This document shows, piece after piece, positions 1 through 9,340 of a stretch of DNA of 64,000 nt. This stretch comes from an uncultured Phocaeicola sp. (GTDB taxonomy: Bacteria > Bacteroidota > Bacteroidia > Bacteroidales > Bacteroidaceae). How positions within the stretch are numbered: position 1 is the stretch's first letter; each line of letters begins with the position of its first letter. The translations under genes were made by a program, and so were the position numbers. Where the stretch lies: NCBI GenBank assembly GCA_944320845.1, contig CALUJA010000014.1:22842-86841 (forward strand), written 5' to 3'. The notes under the pieces were generated by a model. That model made no database searches, was not told the DNA's origin, and was given only the letters and a program-made list of their open reading frames with translations.

Positions 1-24
1 CACAAAATCCACACACAAGTTCAT
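1..24 (-). CDS. Start of an unidentified divergent gene (partial)
   Basis: On the minus strand an AGGAGG sequence lies 7 bases before an ATG at 24, opening a frame MNLCVDFV that runs off the window edge. A TATCTTTC sequence (54-61, minus) resembles a Bacteroidales -7 box and would give a leader of about 25 bases. Only eight codons are visible, so no family can be named. A second ATG 11 bases upstream in another frame is also open to the edge and fits the ribosome binding site less well. Confidence 0.35.
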
Positions 25-84
25 AACGCATCCTCCTTTGGCATTAGTTTTCCGAAAGATACGAAAAAAACTGGAATTTTATAT

Positions 85-92
85 TATATTTG
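85..92 (+). promoter_or_regulatory. -7 box for the HAD phosphatase gene
   Basis: TATATTTG matches the Bacteroidales sigma-ABfr -7 consensus TAnnTTTG. No clear TTTG -33 element is seen at the usual distance. Transcription would begin near 97-100, leaving about 130 bases of leader. Confidence 0.5.
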
Positions 93-229
93 TAGAAGAA
101 ATGTCGAATCCTCCCTGCTTGTCCCGCAACGGCAAGGAGAAAAAACCGTCTTTGCGGCATCCGGGAAGAAACGGGAAAGAGCGGATTCGGGATATTCGCC
201 TTCAACAACCGCATAACATTGTATACATT

Positions 230-1060
230 ATGGAATATAAACTGTTGGTATTAGATTTAGACGGTACCCTGACGAATTCGAGAAAAGAAATAACCGAACG
301 TACCAAAAGCACCTTAATCAAGGCTCAGCAGCAGGGGCTGAAGATTGTACTTGCATCCGGACGGCCTACTTACGGAGTCGCCCCACTGGCCGACCAACTG
401 GAACTGCAGAAATACGAGGGCTACATTCTTTCATACAACGGCGGTGAAATCATTGACTGGAAGACACGGGAGCTGATGTATAAGAAACTGCTTGACAATG
501 ATGTGCTCCCCTATCTGTATCACTGCGCCAAAGAAAATGACTTCGCAATCGTAACATACGAAAACGAATATGTGCTGACAGAGACGCCCGATGACGAATA
601 TGTGTTGAAAGAAGCCTTGCTCAACGTAATGAAAATCAAAAAGACAGAAGACTTCCTTGAAACTGTAAAGCATCCCATAACCAAATGCCTGATAGTGGGC
701 GAGCCCACACGCCTGGCCATACTGGAAAAGGAAATGTATGAGCAGCTGAAAGACCGGATGGGAGTATTCCGTTCAGAGCCTTATTTCCTTGAACTGGTGC
801 CCAAAGGCATAGACAAGGCACAGTCGCTCGCCGTACTGCTAAAGGAAATCGGGATGACAAAAGATGAGATGATAGCAGTAGGCGACGGTTTCAATGATTT
901 ATCCATGATTAAATACGCCGGTCTGGGAGTAGCAATGGCCAATGCTCAGGACACGGTAAAAGAGGCGGCAGACTTTATCACTCTTTCCAACGACGAAGAC
1001 GGCGTAGCCCATGTGGTGGAAAAGTTCTGCCTGACAGCCGGTACAGAAGCATCCGCTTGA
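230..1060 (+). CDS. HAD superfamily phosphatase, Cof type (IIB)
   Basis: This 276-residue cytosolic protein belongs to the Cof-type HAD phosphatases, which remove phosphate from sugar phosphates or small metabolites such as FMN or PLP; its substrate is unknown. It opens with the nucleophile motif LDLDGT (Asp9 nucleophile, Asp11 acid/base), has the VLASGR segment after it, and ends with GDGFNDLSM, the Mg-binding motif IV. The middle about 100 residues form the C2-type cap. The frame is open further upstream, but the ATG at 230 places LDLDGT where the family has it, and the upstream part contains the -7 box. The gene is monocistronic and ends at a shared bidirectional terminator. Confidence 0.85.
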   Translation: MEYKLLVLDLDGTLTNSRKEITERTKSTLIKAQQQGLKIVLASGRPTYGVAPLADQLELQKYEGYILSYNGGEIIDWKTRELMYKKLLDNDVLPYLYHCAKENDFAIVTYENEYVLTETPDDEYVLKEALLNVMKIKKTEDFLETVKHPITKCLIVGEPTRLAILEKEMYEQLKDRMGVFRSEPYFLELVPKGIDKAQSLAVLLKEIGMTKDEMIAVGDGFNDLSMIKYAGLGVAMANAQDTVKEAADFITLSNDEDGVAHVVEKFCLTAGTEASA

Positions 1061-1118
1061 AATTTCATCTGCACCAAACGGCATCTTTATATGCATACGG
1101 CAAAGATTCGGCCATATC

Positions 1119-1156
1119 AAAAGGCCGGCAGTCTCATGCAAGACTGCCGGCCTTTC
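1119..1156. terminator. Bidirectional terminator, HAD gene / spt
   Basis: A perfect 15-bp inverted repeat (1120-1134 and 1141-1155, AAAGGCCGGCAGTCT and its complement) with a 6-base loop lies between the convergent ends of the HAD gene and the serine palmitoyltransferase gene. Confidence 0.8.
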
Positions 1157-1180
1157 GAATATATCCAGTTTTTTGTCAGA

Positions 1181-2368
1181 TTACTTCAAGATGTCCAACT
1201 GTTTAAAGCACTTGACAAGCTTGTCAATCGCAAAATCAACCTGCTCTTTCGTATGGGTAGCCATTAATGCAAACCGCACCAGTGTATCTTGCGGCGCGCA
1301 TGCCGGAGGAATAACCGGATTTATGAACACGCCTTCATCGAAGGCCAGCTTGGTAACTTCGAACGTCTTGTCCGTATCGCGCACATACAGCGGAATAATC
1401 GGACTTTCCGTATCACCTATTTCAAATCCGGCATCACGGAAGTTCTTTAAGGCGTAGTTGGTAATCTCCCACAGTTTTTCCTGGCGCTCAGGCTCTGTCT
1501 TCAATATATGAAGGGCCTCCTTTGCAGCAGCCGTAGCGGCAGGCGTGTTACTTGCCTGGAAAATATATGAACGAGCATTGTGGCGCAGCCAGTTGATGAC
1601 ATCCTTGTCTCCCGCGACAAAACCGCCAATTGATGCCAGTGACTTGCTGAATGTTCCCATAATCAAATCCACATCGGCCGTAACCCCAAAATGGTCGCAG
1701 ACACCACGCCCGTTCCGTCCGAATACGCCAAGACCGTGCGCTTCATCCACATATATCGCGGCATTGTACTTCTTCTTCAGGCGTACAATCTCAGGCAGAT
1801 TGGCCAAATCCCCTTCCATTGAGAATACACTGTCGACCACAATCAGCTTTAATGCATTCGGCTCACACTTCTGAAGCTCTCTCTCCAGAGCTTCCATATC
1901 GTTATGCTTGTATTTCAGTTGGGTGGCAAAAGAAAGACGACGCCCGTCAACGATGGAAGCATGGTCGCGGTCGTCGCATATGATATAGTCTCCGCGTCCG
2001 GCCAGCTGAGGGATAACCCCTTCGTTCACCGTGAATCCGGTAGAAAAGCACAAGGCCTCATCCTTTCCTACAAACTCAGCCAATTCCTTTTCCAACTCGA
2101 TATGAATATCAAGTGTACCATTCAAAAGACGGGAGCCTGCGCATCCCGTACCGTATTTCCGGGTAGCGGCTATCGCGGCATCAATAATACGCTTGTCGTA
2201 AGTCAGCCCCATATAAGAATTAGAGCCGAACATCAAGACTTTTTTCCCATCCATCATTACCTCTGTATTCTGGGCGCTGTCTATTTCGCGGAAGTAAGGA
2301 TACACTCCCCTCTCCATATACATCTGAGGCACTCTGTATTTGCTCAATCTGTCTTGTAGTATTCCCAT
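1181..2368 (-). CDS. spt: Serine palmitoyltransferase (AOS family)
   Basis: PLP-dependent alpha-oxoamine synthase of 395 residues. It condenses L-serine with an acyl-CoA to 3-ketosphinganine, the first step of the sphingolipid synthesis that sets Bacteroidales apart. The motif GTFSKSLAS holds the Schiff-base lysine (Lys242), DEAHG (208-212) contacts the cofactor, and the full-length fold runs to the C-terminus. The related enzymes KBL and BioF have the same fold; the overall sequence (YMERGVYPYFREI start, SRLLNGT, PPACAPQDTLVRFALMATH) matches Bacteroides Spt as I remember it, so Spt is preferred. The neighbouring divergent gene codes for a DAGK/LCB5-type lipid kinase, consistent with a lipid locus. 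It has its own promoter at 2440-2473. Confidence 0.85.
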   Translation of the reverse strand: MGILQDRLSKYRVPQMYMERGVYPYFREIDSAQNTEVMMDGKKVLMFGSNSYMGLTYDKRIIDAAIAATRKYGTGCAGSRLLNGTLDIHIELEKELAEFVGKDEALCFSTGFTVNEGVIPQLAGRGDYIICDDRDHASIVDGRRLSFATQLKYKHNDMEALERELQKCEPNALKLIVVDSVFSMEGDLANLPEIVRLKKKYNAAIYVDEAHGLGVFGRNGRGVCDHFGVTADVDLIMGTFSKSLASIGGFVAGDKDVINWLRHNARSYIFQASNTPAATAAAKEALHILKTEPERQEKLWEITNYALKNFRDAGFEIGDTESPIIPLYVRDTDKTFEVTKLAFDEGVFINPVIPPACAPQDTLVRFALMATHTKEQVDFAIDKLVKCFKQLDILK

Positions 2369-2439
2369 ATTTTTACTCTCGTAAGCCGTCTCCGGCTATT
2401 ATTACATTTTTTATTATCACTAATCGTAAAAACAGGCTG

Positions 2440-2473
2440 CAAAGATAATAAATTCTGTTTATATAGACACAAA
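2440..2473 (-). promoter_or_regulatory. Promoter of spt
   Basis: On the minus strand TTTG (2470-2473) is followed after 22 bases by TATCTTTG (2440-2447), matching the -33/-7 pattern. The leader to the start codon at 2368 is about 65 bases. Confidence 0.55.
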
Positions 2474-2540
2474 CGACAGAAAAAAACTTCTTTTCCCGTC
2501 AAATCTTTTCAAAATACAAGGATTTTCAAATAGGGAATAT

Positions 2541-2548
2541 TATTTTTG
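2541..2548 (+). promoter_or_regulatory. -7 box of the lipid kinase gene
   Basis: TATTTTTG fits TAnnTTTG and lies about 30 bases before the ATG at 2578. No convincing -33 element was found. Confidence 0.45.
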
Positions 2549-2577
2549 TACGCCGATTCAAACAACAACCAAAGGAT

Positions 2578-3612
2578 ATGGAGCAAAAGAAACGCATAAT
2601 ATTTGTGGTCAACCCCATCTCTGGGACAAACGGAAAAGATGTTATATTGCGCTTGGTCGGCGAACTGCTGGACAGTTCCAAATACGACTACTCCATCCGT
2701 AAGACAGAATATGCGGGACACGCCGCAGAAATAGCCCGGCAAGCGGTAGCGGACGGCGCGGACATAGTGGTCGCCATCGGAGGTGACGGGACAATCAACG
2801 AAATCGGACGGTCACTGATACATACTGACACGGCTTTAGGAATCATCCCCTGCGGCTCGGGGAACGGTTTGGCGCGCCATCTCCACATTCCCCTCGACCC
2901 GAAAGGAGCCATCTATACGCTCAACGCCGGAATCATCAAGACCATCGACTACGGAATCATAGACGGACACCCGTTTTTCTGCACTTGCGGTGTGGGATTC
3001 GATGCTTTCGTCAGCCTGAAATTCGCTGACTCCGAAAAGCGGGGACTGCTCACCTACCTGGAAAACACCCTGCACGAAAGTCTTACTTACCGGCCCGAAA
3101 CCTATGAGATAGAGAACTCCACGGGCTCTGTCCGCTACAAAGCGTTTTTGATAGCATGCGCCAACGCCTCCCAATACGGAAACAACGCATACATCGCCCC
3201 GCAAGCGTCTCTGACCGACGGCATGATGGACATCACCATACTCGAGCCTTTCACCGTGCTGGATGTGCCTTCGCTCTCCTTCCAACTGTTTAACAAGACG
3301 ATTGACCAGAACAGTTGCATCAAGACCATGCGAGACGACCATATCGTCATTCACCGCAAGAAGGAAGGCGTTTTCCACTTCGACGGCGACCCTGCCATGG
3401 GAGGGAAAGACCTGAAAGTAGAAATCGTTCACTCGGGCCTGCGGGTCATCGCCCCCATGAAACCGGCAAGAATGTATGAGCAGCCGTTCAACATCCTTCA
3501 GCACTTCACCGACTTTATCGGCAGACGCCCCATCAGCACAAGCATATCCGACAGGCACAAACAGCTGCTCATGCTCAACCAGAACATTCTGAGAAAACTT
3601 TCTAAGAAGTGA
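2578..3612 (+). CDS. Diacylglycerol/sphingoid-type lipid kinase
   Basis: This 344-residue protein has the DAGK catalytic fold: NPISGTNGK (12-20) for nucleotide binding, GGDGT (68-72), the family signature, and PCGSGNGLAR (91-100). The C-terminal half is the beta-sandwich lipid-binding domain. Such enzymes transfer phosphate from ATP to diacylglycerol, sphingoid bases or related lipids at the inner membrane; the substrate cannot be read from sequence. It is divergent from the sphingolipid gene spt with 209 bases between them, so a role in sphingolipid or ceramide phosphorylation is a reasonable inference only. Its last 11 bases overlap the end of the convergent trmN6 gene. Confidence 0.8.
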   Translation: MEQKKRIIFVVNPISGTNGKDVILRLVGELLDSSKYDYSIRKTEYAGHAAEIARQAVADGADIVVAIGGDGTINEIGRSLIHTDTALGIIPCGSGNGLARHLHIPLDPKGAIYTLNAGIIKTIDYGIIDGHPFFCTCGVGFDAFVSLKFADSEKRGLLTYLENTLHESLTYRPETYEIENSTGSVRYKAFLIACANASQYGNNAYIAPQASLTDGMMDITILEPFTVLDVPSLSFQLFNKTIDQNSCIKTMRDDHIVIHRKKEGVFHFDGDPAMGGKDLKVEIVHSGLRVIAPMKPARMYEQPFNILQHFTDFIGRRPISTSISDRHKQLLMLNQNILRKLSKK

Positions 3613-4321
3613 CAAAGAGATAATAGTCTTTTACCAGCTCCACAAACTCAGGAGTATATACTTTGGGAGAGGCTTCAATGGCCAGCCGCCCCACTTCCGT
3701 TTCGGGCACTGCATGCTTGACAAACGACATCAAAACCCTTTTCGGGGACATCCCTGCCCTGTGAGAGACCCATGTCTGCCTTTTCAGCCAGAGTTTCCGC
3801 CGCACAGCGAGCGAAATGAAATCAGCGGCTGCACCGGCGGGCAACACCACAGAAAAAGCGCCGTCGTCCGACAAAAGCCGCGATGCCGCCTCCAAAAGAG
3901 ACGGAAAGTCCAGTTCATCGGTATGGCGGGCCGTGTTCCGTTTCGTTTCAGGGCATTTCACCTTTTCCACGAAATAAGGAGGATTGGACAATATGACATC
4001 AAACCGGCCGTCATACTCCGCCGGCATCGCCTTTACATCCTGACACGCCACGGTCATCCTCCCGCCCCACGGCGATTCGTCCGCATTCTGCCGCGCCTGA
4101 AGCGCGGCATCCCGGTCTATGTCTACCGCCAATATCTCGGCGTCACACCGCTGGGCGGCCATCAGCGCAATCACTCCCGTGCCAGTCCCTATATCCAGCA
4201 CATTTTTCGCCCGAGAAACATCCGCCCACGCCCCAAGCAAAACGGCATCCGTCCCCACCTTCATGGCGCACTTGTCATGACAGACCACAAACTTCTTGAA
4301 TTTAAAAAAAGGATTCGGCAT
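3602..4321 (-). CDS. trmN6: tRNA1(Val) (adenine(37)-N6)-methyltransferase
   Basis: Class I SAM-dependent methyltransferase of 239 residues. It shows motif I DIGTGTGVIALM and the N6-adenine motif NPPYF. The opening PNPFFKFKKF...HDKCAMKVGTDAVLLGAW is the TrmN6 (YfiC) signature; the enzyme methylates A37 next to the anticodon of tRNA-Val. The open frame continues upstream, but the ATG at 4321 has GGAAG in front, and a TATTTTTG -7 box (4347-4354) overlaps the alternative ATG at 4357, which therefore would not be transcribed intact. It is convergent with the lipid kinase (11-base overlap) and divergent from lon. Confidence 0.85.
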   Translation of the reverse strand: MPNPFFKFKKFVVCHDKCAMKVGTDAVLLGAWADVSRAKNVLDIGTGTGVIALMAAQRCDAEILAVDIDRDAALQARQNADESPWGGRMTVACQDVKAMPAEYDGRFDVILSNPPYFVEKVKCPETKRNTARHTDELDFPSLLEAASRLLSDDGAFSVVLPAGAAADFISLAVRRKLWLKRQTWVSHRAGMSPKRVLMSFVKHAVPETEVGRLAIEASPKVYTPEFVELVKDYYLFVTS

Positions 4322-4346
4322 CTTCCAAAATTTTGTTTTCCGCCTC

Positions 4347-4354
4347 CAAAAATA
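4347..4354 (-). promoter_or_regulatory. -7 box of trmN6
   Basis: TATTTTTG on the minus strand, about 25 bases before the chosen start; it decides against the longer reading of trmN6. Confidence 0.5.
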
Positions 4355-4422
4355 CATATTATGCAGACAAACCAACAATAAAGTACGGATATTTACGATT
4401 ATTAAATGAATTGGCACTAATG

Positions 4423-4457
4423 TTTGTTCCGTATTTAATCCGGAATGTTTAACTTTG
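4423..4457 (+). promoter_or_regulatory. Promoter of the lon-tgt-lptF/G operon
   Basis: TTTG (4423-4426) and TAACTTTG (4450-4457) are separated by 23 bases, a good Bacteroidales housekeeping promoter. Transcription would start about 30 bases before the lon ATG. No CIRCE-like heat-shock operator was seen. Confidence 0.65.
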
Positions 4458-4496
4458 TAGCCGCTTAAAAAGAAAGCAAAAACACGCTTAGGACTT

Positions 4497-6977
4497 ATGA
4501 TAAAAAAAACTCGAAAAGAAAATTTTTTGATGAATACAGACAGCGAAGACATTTCGATGTTGGCCGAAATAGAAACTGCTCCTGCCGAAGTCAGCATTGA
4601 CGAGCTGGAACAGGAATTTCCAGTCATGACATTGCGAAACATGGTTATGTTTCCCTCCGTTGTGATGCCGGTCACAGTGGGACGGCGTACAACCCTGAAA
4701 CTGGTCAATACAGCATTAAAAAATAATTCCTCCATAGTCATCGCGACCCAGAAAGTGAGCGAAGTGGAAACCCCGGGCTATAAAGACCTCCATCCCACCG
4801 CCGTAATCGGGAAAGTTCTCCGTGTTTTCGAAATGCCCGGAGGCAACACCACGGTCATTCTCCAGGCAAACGGCCCCAAAATTCACTTGGATGAAATCAC
4901 GGCCGTACGCCCATATCTGAAGGGGAAGGTCACTCCAGTCAAAGAATCCATGGAGGCAGAAAAGACTGATGAGTTCAAAGCGCTGATGGACACTTGCCGG
5001 GAGCAGTGCCTGAAGTTTGTCGAGACCTCCGAGCACATGAGTCCGGATACATCTTTCGCCATCAAGAATCTGGACAATCCGGAACTTCTGGTCAACTTCA
5101 TCTGCACAAACTTTCCTTTCGCGATTGAAGAGAAGTTTGAGCTGCTTGACCTGAACACTTTAAAAGACCGGCTCTTCCGGCTGATTCAGATACTGAACCG
5201 GGAAGTACAGCTTGCCGCCCTGAAACAAAGCATCCAGATGCGCACACGCGAGGAGATAGACCGCCAGCAACGGGAGTATTTCCTGCAGCAGCAAATCAAA
5301 AACATCCAGGATGAACTGGGCAACGGACAGGATGATGAGATAGAAAGCCTCCGGACAAAGGGGCAGGCCAAGCTTTGGAAAAAGGAAGTGGCCGAGATAT
5401 TCGAACGCGAGCTGAGCAAGCTGGAAAGAATCAACCCGCAGTCACCCGACTATAATGTGCAGTTGACCTATCTGCAAACCCTGCTTGCCTTGCCCTGGGA
5501 TGTATATACCACCGATGTAATCAACATTCCCAACGCAGAAAAAATCCTGAACAAGGATCATTACGGTCTGGAGAAGGTCAAAGAGCGCATTCTGGAGCAT
5601 CTGGCCGTATTGAAGCTCAAAGGAGACCTGAAGTCGCCCATTATCTGTCTTTACGGGCCTCCGGGAGTGGGAAAGACTTCATTGGGACGTTCCATCGCCT
5701 CCGCATTGAAACGCAAATATGTGCGCATGTCATTGGGTGGAGTGCATGATGAAGCTGAAATCCGCGGACATAGAAAAACGTATATTGGAGCAATGCCGGG
5801 ACGCATCATCAAAAGCCTGATTAAGGCAGAAACCTCCAACCCCGTCATCATCCTCGACGAAATAGACAAGTTGGGTAAAGACCATCAGGGCGATCCAAGT
5901 TCAGCCATGCTTGAGGTGCTTGATCCGGAGCAGAACAACGCTTTCCACGACAATTATGTAGACATAGACTACGATTTGTCAAAAGTGATGTTTATCGCTA
6001 CGGCCAACAATCTGTCGACTATCCCCGCTCCTCTGCTCGACCGCATGGAGTTGATAGAAGTCAGCGGATATATCACAGAAGAAAAGATAGAAATAGCACG
6101 CCGCCATTTGATTCCGAAAGAAATGGAGACAAATGGCTTGAAAAAGGAGCATGTCAAGTTTACCAAGGCGTCTATCGAGTATATCATAGAAAACTATACC
6201 CGTGAAAGCGGCGTGCGCGAACTGGAAAAGAAAATCAATAAAATCATGCGCAAAATCGCGCTGGAGATAGCAAGCGACCGTTTTGAAAAGCAGCATGAAC
6301 TGAAACCGTCCGACATACAGGAATATTTGGGTACGCCGGAATATTCGCGTGACAAATATCAAGGCAACGAATATGCCGGAGTTGTCACCGGACTGGCATG
6401 GACAGCCGTAGGCGGAGAAATACTTTTCGTGGAAACCAGCCTGAGCAAAGGCAAGGGCGGACACCTGACTCTGACAGGAAATCTGGGTGATGTCATGAAA
6501 GAGTCGGCCATGCTGGCGGTGGAATACCTGAAGGCCCACAGCCATCTGCTGGAGCTTCCCGACGGAATCTTCGACAATTGGAGCATCCACATACATGTTC
6601 CCGAAGGTGCCATACCTAAAGACGGGCCGTCGGCCGGCATCACTATGGTCACTTCACTGGCATCTGCCCTGACGCAGCGCAAGGTAAAGCCCAATCTGGC
6701 CATGACCGGAGAAATCACATTGCGCGGCAAAGTGCTGCCCGTAGGCGGTATCAAGGAAAAGATTCTGGCAGCCAAGCGTGCCGGAATCAAGGATATCATT
6801 CTTTGTGAAGACAACCGCAAGAACATTGAAGAAATCCAGCCGCTTTACTTGCAGGGACTGACCTTCCATTATGTCAAAGACATCAAAGAAGTGCTGGCCT
6901 TGGCGCTGACAGATGAAAAGGTGGCCGACGCAATAGACTTTACCGTAAAAGAAGAAGACAAGAAAGAAGAAAAATGA
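4497..6977 (+). CDS. lon: ATP-dependent Lon protease
   Basis: Full-length 826-residue LonA, a cytosolic hexameric AAA+ serine protease that degrades misfolded and regulatory proteins. Domains in order: LON substrate-binding domain (about 40-240), coiled-coil region (about 240-310), AAA+ ATPase with Walker A GPPGVGKT (387-394) and Walker B ILDEID, and the protease domain with the Ser-Lys dyad Ser712 (DGPSAG) and Lys755 (GGIKEK). A short acidic extension precedes the LON domain. An alternative start is the ATG at 4530. The last four bases overlap the start of tgt (ATGA), so translation is probably coupled. Confidence 0.97.
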   Translation: MIKKTRKENFLMNTDSEDISMLAEIETAPAEVSIDELEQEFPVMTLRNMVMFPSVVMPVTVGRRTTLKLVNTALKNNSSIVIATQKVSEVETPGYKDLHPTAVIGKVLRVFEMPGGNTTVILQANGPKIHLDEITAVRPYLKGKVTPVKESMEAEKTDEFKALMDTCREQCLKFVETSEHMSPDTSFAIKNLDNPELLVNFICTNFPFAIEEKFELLDLNTLKDRLFRLIQILNREVQLAALKQSIQMRTREEIDRQQREYFLQQQIKNIQDELGNGQDDEIESLRTKGQAKLWKKEVAEIFERELSKLERINPQSPDYNVQLTYLQTLLALPWDVYTTDVINIPNAEKILNKDHYGLEKVKERILEHLAVLKLKGDLKSPIICLYGPPGVGKTSLGRSIASALKRKYVRMSLGGVHDEAEIRGHRKTYIGAMPGRIIKSLIKAETSNPVIILDEIDKLGKDHQGDPSSAMLEVLDPEQNNAFHDNYVDIDYDLSKVMFIATANNLSTIPAPLLDRMELIEVSGYITEEKIEIARRHLIPKEMETNGLKKEHVKFTKASIEYIIENYTRESGVRELEKKINKIMRKIALEIASDRFEKQHELKPSDIQEYLGTPEYSRDKYQGNEYAGVVTGLAWTAVGGEILFVETSLSKGKGGHLTLTGNLGDVMKESAMLAVEYLKAHSHLLELPDGIFDNWSIHIHVPEGAIPKDGPSAGITMVTSLASALTQRKVKPNLAMTGEITLRGKVLPVGGIKEKILAAKRAGIKDIILCEDNRKNIEEIQPLYLQGLTFHYVKDIKEVLALALTDEKVADAIDFTVKEEDKKEEK

Positions 6978-8104
6978 AATTTGATCTACAATATACAGAC
7001 CCGCGGTCAAACGCACGCGCCGGACTGATTACCACTGACCACGGCCAGATTGAAACACCGATTTTCATGCCTGTAGGTACGGCCGGAACCGTGAAGGGAG
7101 TGCATTTGTGTGAACTGAAAGAAGACATCGATGCGCAAATCATCCTGGGGAATACCTATCATCTCTACTTGCGGCCGGGACTGGATGTCATCGAAGGAGC
7201 AGGAGGACTGCACAAATTCAATGGCTTCGACCGCCCGATGCTGACCGACAGCGGCGGATTCCAAGTGTTTTCCCTTTCCGGAATCCGGAAAATGAAAGAA
7301 GAGGGCGTGGAATTCCGTTCACATATCGACGGCTCAAAACATTTATTCACGCCCGAACGCGTGATGGACATCGAGCGAACCATCGGGGCTGACATCATGA
7401 TGGCCTTCGATGAATGTGCTCCAGGAACTTCGGACTACGACTATGCAAAAAAGTCAATGGAGCTGACGCACCGCTGGCTTGACCGCTGTATCACACGCTT
7501 CAATGAAACCGAGCCGAAGTACGGATACAACCAGTCGCTTTTCCCGATTGTCCAAGGTTGCGTATATCCCGACCTGCGCCGCCGCTCTGCCGAATACATC
7601 GCTTCAAAGGATGCGGACGGGAACGCCATCGGGGGACTGGCCGTGGGAGAACCTACAGAAAAGATGTATGAAATGATTGAAGTGGTTAACGAGATACTTC
7701 CAACCGACCGTCCGCGCTATCTGATGGGAGTCGGCACGCCGGTCAACATTCTGGAAGGCATAGAGCGCGGAGTCGACATGTTCGACTGTGTGATGCCGAC
7801 ACGCAACGGGCGCAACGGAATGCTCTTTACAAAAGACGGTATCATGAACATGAGGAACAAGAAATGGGAGAATGATTACTCTCCCATTGAGGCGGACGGC
7901 GCTTCGTTTGTCGACACGGCGTACAGCCGTGCCTACCTGCGGCATCTGTTTCATGCGCAAGAACTGCTGGCCTTGCAGATTGCTTCTATCCATAACCTCG
8001 CTTTTTATCTGTGGCTGGTAAGGGAAGCCCGCAAGCATATCATAGCAGGCGACTTCTCTTCATGGAAACCGGTAATGGTAAAACACTTGTCTACGAGATT
8101 ATGA
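6974..8104 (+). CDS. tgt: tRNA-guanine transglycosylase, zinc site altered
   Basis: This 376-residue enzyme swaps G34 of GUN-anticodon tRNAs for the queuosine precursor preQ1. The TIM-barrel motifs are intact: TDSGGFQ (Asp92, general acid/base) and MFDCVMPTRNGRNG (Asp271, nucleophile), plus the preQ1-binding VQGCVYPDLR region. The C-terminal zinc site of the best studied bacterial enzymes (CxCxxC then His) is not present: residues 300-325 carry no cysteine, and only the His of SIHNL (340) remains. I recall the same loss in other Bacteroidetes Tgt proteins, so it is probably lineage-wide rather than a defect. It starts inside the lon stop codon and its own stop overlaps the next ATG. Confidence 0.93.
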   Translation: MKFDLQYTDPRSNARAGLITTDHGQIETPIFMPVGTAGTVKGVHLCELKEDIDAQIILGNTYHLYLRPGLDVIEGAGGLHKFNGFDRPMLTDSGGFQVFSLSGIRKMKEEGVEFRSHIDGSKHLFTPERVMDIERTIGADIMMAFDECAPGTSDYDYAKKSMELTHRWLDRCITRFNETEPKYGYNQSLFPIVQGCVYPDLRRRSAEYIASKDADGNAIGGLAVGEPTEKMYEMIEVVNEILPTDRPRYLMGVGTPVNILEGIERGVDMFDCVMPTRNGRNGMLFTKDGIMNMRNKKWENDYSPIEADGASFVDTAYSRAYLRHLFHAQELLALQIASIHNLAFYLWLVREARKHIIAGDFSSWKPVMVKHLSTRL

Positions 8105-9225
8105 AAATACCGGCTGACATAAAGGAACTGTTCAAACAGAAATGGCTGAAGAGACTTGACCGGTATATTATAGTCAAGTTTCTGGGTACATACTTTTTTG
8201 CCATCGCTTTGATTATTTCAATCGCCGTCGTTTTCGACATCAATGAGAACATTGACGACTTCATAAAAAACAAGGCGCCCCTTCGAGCGATTGCATTTGA
8301 CTATTACCTGAACTTCATTCCCTACTATACCAACCTCTTCAGTCCGCTGTTCGTTTTCATCGCGGTTATCTTCTTTACATCGAAGTTGGCCGAGAATTCC
8401 GAAATTATTGCCATGTTCTCCACCGGGATGAGCTTTAGGCGGCTGATGGTTCCCTATATGATTTCCGCAGGTATCATCGCGTTGGTAACTTACGTTTTAA
8501 GCACCGAAGTCATCCCGACAGGCAGTGTAACGCGACTGGAGTTTGAGAGGGTATACAAGAACAAAAAGTCAACAAACTACGCCCGCAATATCCAACTGGA
8601 GGTAGACTCGGGTGTAATCGCCTATATGGAGCGGTATGAAAATTACAACAAGACGGGCTACCGCTTCTCTTTAGACAAGTTTGAAGACCACAAGCTGGTG
8701 TCTCACCTTACCGCCCGCCGCATCACTTACGACACGACTAAAGTCCACAAGTGGATTATCAAGGACTATATACTGCGGGAAATGAGGGGAATGCGCGAAA
8801 CGATTACTTCGGGCGACCGTCTTGACTCTATCATCAACATGGAACCACAAGACTTTCTCATCACTCGGGGGCAGCAGGAAACCATGACCAGTCCGCAACT
8901 GCGGGAATATATCGACAAGCAAAAACAGCGCGGATTTGCCAATATCAAGGTTTTTGAAGTGGAATATTACCGGCGCATCGCCACCTCATTCGCCGCCTTC
9001 ATCCTGACGGTCATCGGCCTATCACTTTCATCCCAGAAGCGGAAGGGGGGGATGGGACTGCATTTAGGCATCGGCATCGCGCTGAGCTTCTCATATATTC
9101 TGTTTCAGACCATATCATCGACATTTGCCATCAACGGAAACATGCATCCGAACCTTGCAGTCTGGATTCCGAACATTATCTATCTGTTCATTGCAGTCTA
9201 TCTGTACCGCAAGGCTCCCAAATGA
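8101..9225 (+). CDS. LptF/LptG family lipopolysaccharide export permease
   Basis: Inner-membrane protein of 374 residues with the YjgP/YjgQ (LptF/LptG) layout: three N-terminal membrane segments (about 27-47, 65-88, 105-125), a large periplasmic beta-jellyroll domain (about 130-285) and three C-terminal membrane segments. With LptB it extracts LPS from the inner membrane and passes it to the Lpt bridge. LptF and LptG cannot be told apart here. The frame is open to 8011, but the ATG at 8101 overlaps the tgt stop as ATGA and places the first membrane segment correctly. It is the last gene of the lon operon and ends before a double hairpin. Confidence 0.88.
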   Translation: MKIPADIKELFKQKWLKRLDRYIIVKFLGTYFFAIALIISIAVVFDINENIDDFIKNKAPLRAIAFDYYLNFIPYYTNLFSPLFVFIAVIFFTSKLAENSEIIAMFSTGMSFRRLMVPYMISAGIIALVTYVLSTEVIPTGSVTRLEFERVYKNKKSTNYARNIQLEVDSGVIAYMERYENYNKTGYRFSLDKFEDHKLVSHLTARRITYDTTKVHKWIIKDYILREMRGMRETITSGDRLDSIINMEPQDFLITRGQQETMTSPQLREYIDKQKQRGFANIKVFEVEYYRRIATSFAAFILTVIGLSLSSQKRKGGMGLHLGIGIALSFSYILFQTISSTFAINGNMHPNLAVWIPNIIYLFIAVYLYRKAPK

Positions 9226-9277
9226 TATCCGCCCGGGCTGCATTCAATCTGTCATTGCCCTTCCGCCAAAAAAGAAC

Positions 9278-9334
9278 CAGGCCGTGGGAAAAACAAGTTT
9301 TCCACAAGAGAAAAAATGTCTTTCCCACGGCCTG
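9278..9334. terminator. Hairpin with alternative pairings
   Basis: A perfect 14-bp inverted repeat (9278-9291 and 9321-9334) encloses 29 bases. The left arm can instead pair with GTTTTCCAC at 9297-9305, so two mutually exclusive hairpins are possible. It lies between convergent genes just before a clear terminator. Confidence 0.55.
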
Positions 9335-9340
9335 CCTCAA

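Noticed and set aside
5979-6596. Minus-strand open frame inside lon
   Set aside because: Shadow of the lon coding sequence; no motif and no ribosome binding site.
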